DNA from: Verrucomicrobiota bacterium
GTDB taxonomy: Bacteria > Verrucomicrobiota > Verrucomicrobiia > Opitutales > Seribacteraceae
Reading direction: 5' to 3'
NCBI GenBank assembly: GCA_014382645.1
Contig: JACNJI010000285.1
Location: 1-28,968, forward strand
Length of the DNA stretch: 28,968 nucleotides
Shown piece after piece: positions 8,339-14,763 of the stretch. Made by a program: the position numbers and the translations under genes. The notes under the pieces are model-generated. The model worked only from the letters and a program-made list of their open reading frames with translations. It made no database searches and was not told the origin of the DNA. Position 1 is the first letter of the stretch; every line of letters begins with the position of its first letter.

Positions 8339-9700
8339 TCACTTCAGTCTTCCATCGAGATCGGCGAGATGTTGAATAATATGGTGCATGCCTAGAGGAG
8401 GAATCGACTCTCCGACAACCTCGCGAACCAATCGCGGTGAAAAATCCAAGTCGGCTTGTCTCCTGCCGTGTCGCACTCCTTCGAATTGATAGGTGCGATT
8501 CCAACTAGAATGATCAAGAGTACTCAAAATCAAAATCTCGCGAAGGGAAAGAACACGATGTTGGTCAGGGTGCCCTTTCAGATCACTGGAAATCACCCCA
8601 CTATTCATAGTAAGGGTTGACGCGGGCTTGTCCCAGCTCATCCGACGGTAGCTAGTTCGAAAACCACGAACCAGCCGAGCGACTCCATTTTTTGAAATTG
8701 TTGGCTTAGGTAGGGGTTTCTTGCAAGTACGGCAAAAGACGACTTCCGAGGCATGCCCATCGGTTTTGCAATGAATACACCGATTGTTGTCAAAGGCGGT
8801 CTCGCCTTCCGGGGTATTCCTCATCCAGTAGTATTGTCGTTCGTTCCAACGAGGAACTCGATGGAAAGGGTCTTCCGCATCGGAAAGTTTGCTCAGTGCA
8901 TCGAGTGACGGTAAAGAACCAACGGCCTCTCTTAAAGTTACAGGAGACGGCAAACCGGAACCACCGTGAGAAGGAGCGGGGTGAAGAGCGGAAAGGTCTT
9001 TGGAAAAGAATTCGGCGAGGGGCTGAATCTCTTGGACAACTGAAGGCAGGCGGCACCCGATGGTGATTAGCCGATCGCGATGATGGGGGACTCCGTATCG
9101 ACGAAAATCGAGAATGGCGGAGCGAATGGTATAGCCAAGGGGGTGCAGGCGGCGACCAATTAACTGAAGAATATTTTCAGGGTCGCCCCTCTCGTTCCGA
9201 ATAACGGTGTTTTCCATACGCCGAACATTCTCAACTAGAAACCAATCGGGCTTTAGTTGCTCCAAGATATCGATGCCCGGCAACACAAGCCTGTTGCGTT
9301 CATCTTCGGGGCTTCGTTTACTGGAACGAATGGCCGACGAGATTCTGCCAGCACCGTTGGAAGACATACCCTGACAGGGAGGAGAAAGCGTGAGCAACCA
9401 AGGACGAAGTCCACCCAATCGTTCGCGAACATACCTAACGTAATCGGCCGACAAATCCCAAATATCGCCCTCGAACACTCGGGTATTGGGAAAGTTTCGC
9501 CGAATCAGCTCTGCTCGTGATGGAACCAATTCACAAGCGGCAAGCACAGGTACGCCCACTCCCCACTCGATTCCGACGTCACCGATCCCGCCACCGGAGA
9601 AAAGAGATGCCGAGGCAAGAGCCACGTCATCCCCAAGCACACGAAAGCCATGACCAGATTCAGGTAGCTTGGATTTTATGGACTGTGTCTTTTTTACCAT
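8339..9700 (-). CDS. DNA (cytosine-5) methyltransferase with zinc-ribbon-like insert
   Basis: This enzyme transfers a methyl group from S-adenosylmethionine to C5 of cytosine in a specific DNA site. Motif I is SLFSGGGIGD. Motif IV SPPCQGMSS holds the catalytic Cys109 (numbering from the ATG at 9700). Motif VI is ENV, motif VIII is YGVPHHRDRL, and a motif X-like SPRLVREVVGESIPP lies near the end. Between motif VIII and the end are paired cysteines CxxC...CxxC (Cys308, 311, 323, 326), which look like a zinc ribbon next to the target-recognition region. I chose ATG 9700 over the TTG at 9748 because the extra 16 residues add no recognised motif, although neither start has a good ribosome site. 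No restriction endonuclease gene is visible beside it, so it looks orphan. The recognition sequence is unknown. Confidence 0.9.
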   Translation of the reverse strand: MVKKTQSIKSKLPESGHGFRVLGDDVALASASLFSGGGIGDVGIEWGVGVPVLAACELVPSRAELIRRNFPNTRVFEGDIWDLSADYVRYVRERLGGLRPWLLTLSPPCQGMSSNGAGRISSAIRSSKRSPEDERNRLVLPGIDILEQLKPDWFLVENVRRMENTVIRNERGDPENILQLIGRRLHPLGYTIRSAILDFRRYGVPHHRDRLITIGCRLPSVVQEIQPLAEFFSKDLSALHPAPSHGGSGLPSPVTLREAVGSLPSLDALSKLSDAEDPFHRVPRWNERQYYWMRNTPEGETAFDNNRCIHCKTDGHASEVVFCRTCKKPLPKPTISKNGVARLVRGFRTSYRRMSWDKPASTLTMNSGVISSDLKGHPDQHRVLSLREILILSTLDHSSWNRTYQFEGVRHGRRQADLDFSPRLVREVVGESIPPLGMHHIIQHLADLDGRLK

Positions 9701-9813
9701 TACTTGGAACGGAGGAAACAAATACCGACCTACACCATGATCAGTCAAGGTCGCCCGAAAAAACGCTCGATCTCAAGGATTTTCCAATGGACGTGTGCCG
9801 CAGTTAGCACATC

Positions 9814-9835
9814 TTAATGAGCAATAATTCATTAA
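9814..9835. promoter_or_regulatory. Perfect 7-bp inverted repeat, candidate operator
   Basis: TTAATGA and TCATTAA form a perfect inverted repeat with an 8-base spacer. It sits in the gap between the divergent methyltransferase and DUF3500-DUF1080 genes and ends 9 bases before the start of the latter. The size and symmetry suit a dimeric repressor site. It is AT-rich, so chance occurrence is possible. A second, weaker repeat (TGTGC/GCACA) lies just upstream at 9794-9811. Confidence 0.35.
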
Positions 9836-9844
9836 CCCGTCACT

Positions 9845-11443
9845 ATGAAAAAAACCCTATCATGCTTCCTCTTCTGCGCGATCCTCGGATCCGCTGCTTT
9901 CGCTCACGATCCCGCCACAGACATGGCCGATGCGGCCAACCGTTTTATCGCCTCGCTCGACGACAAAGCAAAAAAGGCGTCCTTATTCACCTGGGACAGC
10001 AAAGAAAGAGAGCGTTGGAACTATCTGCCCGACAAATTCATCAAGCCCGATGGCAAACGCCAAGGTCTTCCCATAAAGTTGATGACGGCCCAGCAACGGA
10101 TTCTCGCCCACGGTTTACTTTCCGCCACCCTCAGTCACCGCGGGTATCTCGAGGCCACCACCATAATGACACTCGAGCAAATTCTCTTCCAGATGGAGGG
10201 ACGCGACATTCGGAATCCCGAACTCTACTATGTCTGCATCTTCGGCAACCCTGCGAAGGCTGGCACCTGGGGCTGGCGCTTCGAGGGGCATCATCTTTCC
10301 CTAAGTTTCACTCTCGTGAACGGACGTATTTTCTCCGTCACTCCAAGTTTTTTCGGTACAAACCCTGCCGAGGTGAAAGAAGGTGCATTCAAGGGTCTCA
10401 AGGTTCTGGCAGACGAAGAGAACTTGGCCCGCAAACTAGCTCGCTCCCTCTCTCCTCCTCAACGCGAAATGGGCATCCTCTCCGAAAAAGCGCCCAGCGA
10501 CGTCCTGACAAAGTGGGACAGCGTGGTCAACAGAGACACCTTTTTTCCACCGAAAGGATTACCCATCACAAAAATGAACCCTCGCCAGAAAGGTTGGTTA
10601 GCCGACATAGTAGAGGTTTACGCCGCCAAGCATCGCTCCGAAGCACTTGCTCAAGTGACAAGTAAAAACCCCCTCATCGATCCTAAGGAAACCTACTTCG
10701 CCTGGGCCGGAAGTCGTAGCCCGGGAGAAGGCCACTATTATCGCATCCAGACGCCCAAGTTTCTCTTCGAGTACGACTGCACCCAAAACGGAGCCAATCA
10801 CGTTCACGCCGTTTGGCGAGACTTCAATGGCGACTTCGGTCGCGACATTCTCGCTGAACATCATGCCGAGTCTCATAAGAAAGCGGATGCAGGGTGGGAA
10901 AGCCTTTTTGACGGCAAGACGCTAACGGGTTGGAAGGCTAACGAGAATGACAATTCCTTTAAAGTCAGGGATGGATGCATCGTAGCCAATGCTCCGGAAC
11001 GCTGCCATCTCTTCTACGAAACCAAGAAACCATTCAAGAATTTCGAGTTCAAGGCCGAAGTGATGACCCTCCCGCACTCCAACTCAGGCATTTACTTCCA
11101 CACCAAATACCAAGACGAAGGATGGCCAAAGGCCGGGTTCGAGTGCCAAGTCAACAACACCTACCACGACCCCAAGAAAACCGCGAGTCTCTACGGCGTG
11201 AAGGACAATCTCACGGCTCCCGCTAAAGATGACGAGTGGTTCGAGATTTACATCAAGGTAAACGGGGGGGAAGTCGAAACTCAAGTCAACGGAAAGACCG
11301 TGGTCGAATGGAAACAACCCGACAACGTAAAGCCCGGAGAAAATTTCGAGCGAGTTCTAGGCGAAGGCACGTTCGCGTTACAAGGACACGACCCCGGAAG
11401 CACGGTCCTCTTTCGCAACATTCGCGCCAAGCGACTACCCTAA
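9845..11443 (+). CDS. Secreted DUF3500-DUF1080 fusion protein
   Basis: This is a 532-residue exported protein with two domains. A signal peptide ends near GSAAFA at about residue 20. Residues ~25-345 match the DUF3500 pattern: AANRFIASL near the start, an RQGLPIKLMTAQQR-like segment, ELYYVCIFG, then WGWRFEGHHLSLSFT and TPSFFGTNPAEV. DUF3500 has no firmly established activity that I know of. Residues ~350-532 are a DUF1080 domain (LFDGKTLTGW, SNSGIYFHTKY, FRNIRAKRLP). This is a concanavalin-like beta-sandwich whose characterised members hydrolyse 3-keto-disaccharides. The fusion suggests that the two domains act on the same exported substrate, probably a modified glycan (inference). The gene is transcribed away from the methyltransferase gene, with a palindrome in between, and has no Shine-Dalgarno. 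Confidence 0.85.
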   Translation: MKKTLSCFLFCAILGSAAFAHDPATDMADAANRFIASLDDKAKKASLFTWDSKERERWNYLPDKFIKPDGKRQGLPIKLMTAQQRILAHGLLSATLSHRGYLEATTIMTLEQILFQMEGRDIRNPELYYVCIFGNPAKAGTWGWRFEGHHLSLSFTLVNGRIFSVTPSFFGTNPAEVKEGAFKGLKVLADEENLARKLARSLSPPQREMGILSEKAPSDVLTKWDSVVNRDTFFPPKGLPITKMNPRQKGWLADIVEVYAAKHRSEALAQVTSKNPLIDPKETYFAWAGSRSPGEGHYYRIQTPKFLFEYDCTQNGANHVHAVWRDFNGDFGRDILAEHHAESHKKADAGWESLFDGKTLTGWKANENDNSFKVRDGCIVANAPERCHLFYETKKPFKNFEFKAEVMTLPHSNSGIYFHTKYQDEGWPKAGFECQVNNTYHDPKKTASLYGVKDNLTAPAKDDEWFEIYIKVNGGEVETQVNGKTVVEWKQPDNVKPGENFERVLGEGTFALQGHDPGSTVLFRNIRAKRLP

Positions 11444-12079
11444 AGATCGGGAATCCAACAATTCGCGGATGGTAGAAGGAGCGACCAAGGTCGATCCTCA
11501 ATCGGTTGTCGCACAATCATGTAATATCACCCCCATTTGCAATGGTGGGTTTATCAATGTGTTGTCGTATCCGTAAGAAACGAAGATGTTTCTTCGATAT
11601 ACCTTGAAAGGCTGAGAAAATGAGGGGAACCCATGGACCTCCACCGGAGAAGCAAAACCGATAGCGAAAACACCAAGCACGGACCAAAGCGACATTCATC
11701 CGGAAGACCGCGAATGGTTTCGCTACGTCACTTCTCTTTCCCCACAAGGCGAAACGGGGCATTCTTTACGCCGCACGAATTGCTCGAAGCGAACCTCGCA
11801 TTATGATCGTCTGCACCGTTTCAATGGCGGCACAGTCCGGAAACCAAGTGACGGGAAAACAGTTGCCGATGACGAATTAATCAAGAAACAGATGCCCACC
11901 GCCTTTGGGCGAGCATTCGAGATGGTCCACCGTCAACAGCATGATTCTCCAAGCGAGGACGAGGACAGACTCCTTTCGGTTGCAGTCGCTTCTCAAACTC
12001 TTAAGAACGCTGTCCTATATAAGATTAGCAGGGAAGAGATCCTCTCGAGGAAGTCGAACGCAGTCCGACCGCTATCTAA

Positions 12080-12436
12080 ATGGCTCGTCGTTATCTCAGC
12101 ATGGTCGCATACGCGCCCCAAAGTCTCTTTCAGGGAAACAAAGGTGCTGAATGGCGTTTGATGAACAATCACTGGGGGGGATTCGTCGTGCTTCGCCCAC
12201 AAGGCAAAACGCATCGCGTTGAGTTCAGGAATGAACGCGGATGGAAAGCGGACATTGAATTTGGTACGAGCGAGAACAAGGAAACAAAGACAAGTTACGC
12301 AAGAGGAGTGTGCATGAACGTCGTCGCGGGAACAGCTTACAAATTGCAACACGGATTAGAATTTGATGAGTCCAAGATAATCTTCAAGTCCGACGAGAAA
12401 GTGAAACCTTGGTGGCAATTCCCGGAGGTCACCTAA
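12080..12436 (+). CDS. Hypothetical protein or 3' end of a decayed gene
   Basis: This is a 118-codon open frame starting at an ATG that directly follows an in-frame TAA. The sequence is rich in Trp, Lys and charged residues (for example WRLMNNHWGGFVVLRPQGKT, FEFRNERGWKAD-like text is absent elsewhere in the window). It has no signal peptide, membrane segment or motif that I recognise. It overlaps by 82 bases another open frame that runs in from upstream, so I think it is more likely the tail of a frameshifted pseudogene than a free-standing gene. It has no Shine-Dalgarno. The function is unknown. Confidence 0.3.
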   Translation: MARRYLSMVAYAPQSLFQGNKGAEWRLMNNHWGGFVVLRPQGKTHRVEFRNERGWKADIEFGTSENKETKTSYARGVCMNVVAGTAYKLQHGLEFDESKIIFKSDEKVKPWWQFPEVT

Positions 12437-12498
12437 GAGCACTCTAAATTAAAGATATAGGCGTAAGCCTGTTGCCTTCGGAGAAAAAGGTCGAATAA

Positions 12499-12527
12499 TT
12501 GACAGTTTAACTTTGCCACTCATTAGA
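12499..12527 (+). promoter_or_regulatory. Candidate sigma70-type promoter of the PQQ-propeller gene
   Basis: A perfect -35 hexamer TTGACA (12499-12504) is followed by a 17-base spacer and a poor -10 candidate, ATTAGA (12522-12527). The ATG at 12530 lies only 2 bases further on. If this is used as written, transcription would start at or just inside the start codon, so the real -10 or start may differ. Confidence 0.25.
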
Positions 12528-12529
12528 CA

Positions 12530-13870
12530 ATGAAAACCTTTCCTCTTCACACCAACGGATTTAGCCAATTCGCCCTCCTGATTGGCTACTTTCTTGCAAG
12601 CACAACTGCCTATCCGGGCACTTGGCCTCAGTGGCGCGGACCCGATGCCTCGGGCCACTTTGAAGGGACGGGTTTCCCGACCGAATGGAATTCCAAAAAG
12701 AATGTCGCTTGGAAATTGGAAATTCCCGGACGCGGACACTCTTCCCCAGTGGTAGAAGGCGATCTGGTCTGGCTCACCACCGCCTACGAAACACCCGCAT
12801 CAAAGGAAGATGCCAAGAAACGACTAAAGGTCAATACGGGTGGACAACCGCTAAACCTTCTCGCAAAAGTAAGTCTTAGGGCAGTACAGATAAACCCCGA
12901 AACTGGAAAAATCCTCCGCGACATAGAGGTCTTTAATAAAGAAAAACCTCAATGGGTTCATAAGTTAAACAGTTACGCCTCGGCTACGCCATGCCTTAAA
13001 GACGGGAAACTTTACTGCCATTTCGGTGCTTATGGCAGTGCATGCCTTGACGCGAAATCCGGAAAAATCATCTGGAAAAACAACGACAAGCGCCTCTGGG
13101 TCATGCACGAAAACGGCCCGGGAAGTTCCCCTGTCCTCTGGGATGACCTAATGATTTTCCACCTCGACGGTAGCGACAAGCAAAGCATAGTCGCACTGAG
13201 ACAAGACACCGGGGAAATTGCATGGCAAACCAAACGAAGCGGTAAGATGAACAGCAATCCACAGCTTAAGAAAAGTTATGCCACTCCCATTATCGTAGAA
13301 AATAAAGGTTCCGAGCTTCTACTTTCTCCCGCCGCAAATTGGCTCTACTGCTACGAACCGGCAACAGGCAAAGAACTGTGGAAACTGCCATACGGGCTGC
13401 TCGGATTCTCCAATGTTTCGAGACCCGTAGCGGGCAACGGTATGGTATTTCTTTCCACTTGCTTCATGAAAGGAGAAATACTCGGAATTCGTCTAAAGGG
13501 GGACAAACTGCCGGAAATTGCATGGCGATCAAGATCCGCACCGAAGATGCCCTCCCCCATTCTCGTTAAAGATGAGTTATACCTAATCAACGACGCCGGC
13601 ATAGCCTCCTGTCTTGACGCCAAAACCGGCGAACTGCATTGGCGTGAACGTCTTAACGCTGAGTTCAGCGCATCTCCCTCTTATGCCGGAGGAATGATCT
13701 ATTTTTGCGACCGAAATGGTGTCACGCATGTCGTGAAACCGGGAAAAACCCTTGAAGTGATCGCCAAAAACGAACTCGACGGAACGGCCCACATGGCCAG
13801 TTTCTCACCTTACGAAAAAGCATTCCTCATCCGCACCGAAAGAGCCCTTTATCGGGTGGAAACACGGTAA
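12530..13870 (+). CDS. Secreted PQQ-type beta-propeller protein (BamB-like repeats)
   Basis: This 446-residue protein is likely exported, with a hydrophobic N-terminus ending around residue 25. It begins its mature part with WPQWRGPDASG, the hallmark opening of PVC PQQ-repeat proteins. Propeller repeats follow, with recurring DAKSGKIIW, QDTGEIAW, EPATGKELW and DAKTGELHW motifs. These Ala/Asp-x-x-Thr-Gly-x-x-x-Trp repeats stack as blades of a WD40-like eight-bladed propeller. The fold is shared by quinoprotein dehydrogenases and by scaffold proteins such as BamB, and I see no proof of PQQ binding. It is a paralogue of the protein encoded at 23823-25046. The gene stands alone: decayed DNA lies upstream and a broken regulator gene on the opposite strand lies 28 bp beyond its stop. 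Confidence 0.85.
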   Translation: MKTFPLHTNGFSQFALLIGYFLASTTAYPGTWPQWRGPDASGHFEGTGFPTEWNSKKNVAWKLEIPGRGHSSPVVEGDLVWLTTAYETPASKEDAKKRLKVNTGGQPLNLLAKVSLRAVQINPETGKILRDIEVFNKEKPQWVHKLNSYASATPCLKDGKLYCHFGAYGSACLDAKSGKIIWKNNDKRLWVMHENGPGSSPVLWDDLMIFHLDGSDKQSIVALRQDTGEIAWQTKRSGKMNSNPQLKKSYATPIIVENKGSELLLSPAANWLYCYEPATGKELWKLPYGLLGFSNVSRPVAGNGMVFLSTCFMKGEILGIRLKGDKLPEIAWRSRSAPKMPSPILVKDELYLINDAGIASCLDAKTGELHWRERLNAEFSASPSYAGGMIYFCDRNGVTHVVKPGKTLEVIAKNELDGTAHMASFSPYEKAFLIRTERALYRVETR

Positions 13871-13898
13871 GCTGGTATGCGATAATCTGCAGTATTAC

Positions 13899-14648
13899 CT
13901 AATCATCTTTCTGGCTCGACCGGAAAGCTGATGGGGTCAGATTCATAATGCCTCGGAAACTGCGATATAAGTGCGCGTGATCATCATAGCCGCAATCTTG
14001 AGCAATTGCGGCTATTGTTCTTCTGGTTTCAACGAGTAGGCGAGCGTCGACATTCACTCGCAGTCTTAGAAGATACTGATGGGGGGAGGGACGAACCGGA
14101 TGCCCTTCGAACATGTCGCTCGAATTGGCTAACGGACATACTGAACATTTTCGCAAGTTTCTTGGTCGTCATGGCATCTCCACAGTTGTTCTGCATGTAA
14201 TCAATCATCCGGGTAAATTGATCAACGGTACCGGAACAACCGCCGAGTCGCTCGACTTGCCGCCCGATTCCCGCCAACCCAATGACATGACCTCGACGGT
14301 CACGGATAGGAATCTGGTCACTGATTACTAATTGTTCGGAGCCTGCTTGATTGGCTGCCGCTTCAATTCGATTCAGGATAGGTTCTTCGCTTTTTATGAC
14401 CGCTAGATCATCAGCCCGAGAATCATCGGATTTTCCCTTCTGGAAGAAGTCGTGGTTAGGCTTCCCGATGGCGTCCTCTTCTCTTGTAATCCCTCATACT
14501 GCTCATCCTCTTCGATTTATGACATGAATCGACTTTTCTTGCCCTTGAGGTAGATTGAGACTTCGGGCAACAAGTCGAAGATTTTGAAAACTTGATTGTC
14601 CAGAGATATCCGACTAATGAAATATCTCTGCAACTTTGTATTTGTCAT
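13899..14648 (-). pseudogene. Broken PAS-AraC family transcription regulator
   Basis: Read on the minus strand, three pieces in alternating frames make up one ~250-codon regulator. Piece 1 (ATG at 14648 down to a TAA at 14519) encodes the start of a PAS sensor domain, with IFDLLPEVSIYLKGKKSRFM. Piece 2 (from about 14493) continues it with GITREEDAIGKPNHDFF, then PILNRIE and IPIRDRRGHVIGLAGI. It ends in the first AraC helix-turn-helix (TTKKLAKMFSMSVSQFERHV). Piece 3 holds the second helix-turn-helix (YLLRLRVNVDARLL, IAAIAQDCGYDDHAHLYRSFR, LTPSAFR). A frameshift and two TGA codons (14505-14503, 14496-14494) separate pieces 1 and 2. A single extra base in a C6 run (G6 on the plus strand, 14081-14086) separates pieces 2 and 3. 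PAS-AraC proteins usually control neighbouring carbohydrate genes, and this one is divergent from the DUF1549/DUF1553 gene. Confidence 0.85.
14601..14630. repeat. Perfect 9-bp inverted repeat, 12-base spacer
   Basis: CAGAGATAT at 14601-14609 pairs perfectly with ATATCTCTG at 14622-14630. It lies within the first codons of the broken AraC-type gene and about 134 bp upstream of the DUF1549/DUF1553 start. It could be a regulator-binding site or an RNA hairpin early in the regulator transcript. Confidence 0.45.
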
Positions 14649-14660
14649 GCAGCAAATACA
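14637..14660. repeat. Perfect 8-bp inverted repeat across the regulator start codon
   Basis: TGTATTTG at 14637-14644 and CAAATACA at 14653-14660 are perfectly complementary with an 8-base spacer. The spacer contains the ATG (14648-14646, minus strand) of the broken regulator gene. As RNA it would put the start codon in a hairpin loop, and as DNA it could be a dimer-binding site. Confidence 0.4.
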
Positions 14661-14728
14661 CAAGCAATAGCCGGGTTCATGCAAGACTCGCATGGCATGA
14701 AAATGATAGACTGATTATTGACGTCCAG

Positions 14729-14750
14729 TTACCAAAGCTAATTACCAAAG
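14729..14750. promoter_or_regulatory. Direct repeat TTACCAAAG x2, candidate AraC-type site
   Basis: TTACCAAAG occurs at 14729-14737 and again at 14742-14750, a 13-base period. It lies just upstream of the DUF1549/DUF1553 ATG at 14764. A -35-like TTGACG is at 14718-14723. AraC-family regulators typically bind direct repeats near the -35 region, and a broken gene for such a regulator lies next door. The repeat is closer to the start codon than usual for an activator site. Confidence 0.35.
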
Positions 14751-14763
14751 TATTTTTCATTGT

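Larger units (their letters stand above)
11444..12529. other. 1.1-kb gap with decayed or non-coding DNA
   Basis: No recognisable intact gene lies here. The plus-strand frame from 11616 to 12161 is open for about 180 codons, but its only ATG early enough to matter is at 11892. It reads as plausible protein (HPEDREWFRYVTSLSPQGE around 11694-11750), yet I know no family for it. A second frame (12080-12436) then takes over. This is what a frameshifted gene remnant looks like. A weak hairpin (CCATT/AATGG, extended with a mismatch) at about 11530-11550, followed by TTT, could end transcription of the DUF3500-DUF1080 gene. A TTGACA box at 12499 belongs to the next gene. Confidence 0.5.

Noticed and set aside
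5498..9748. Snf2-type ATPase next to a C5 methyltransferase, suggesting a DISARM- or BREX-like defence system
   Set aside because: The ATPase is full-length RapA with RapA-specific ends. The genes are convergent rather than one operon, and no DrmB (DUF1998), phospholipase D-type or other defence subunit is present.
11498..11695. Minus-strand frame starting with a signal-peptide-like MSLWSVLGVFAIGFAS
   Set aside because: It is 65 codons with no ribosome site, no recognisable mature domain and no neighbour on that strand. Hydrophobic starts of this length arise by chance.
14494..14505. The two TGA codons in the broken regulator as recoded (selenocysteine or reassigned) codons
   Set aside because: Intact genes in the window use TGA as stop, no selenocysteine insertion hairpin was seen, and a frameshift is needed here anyway.
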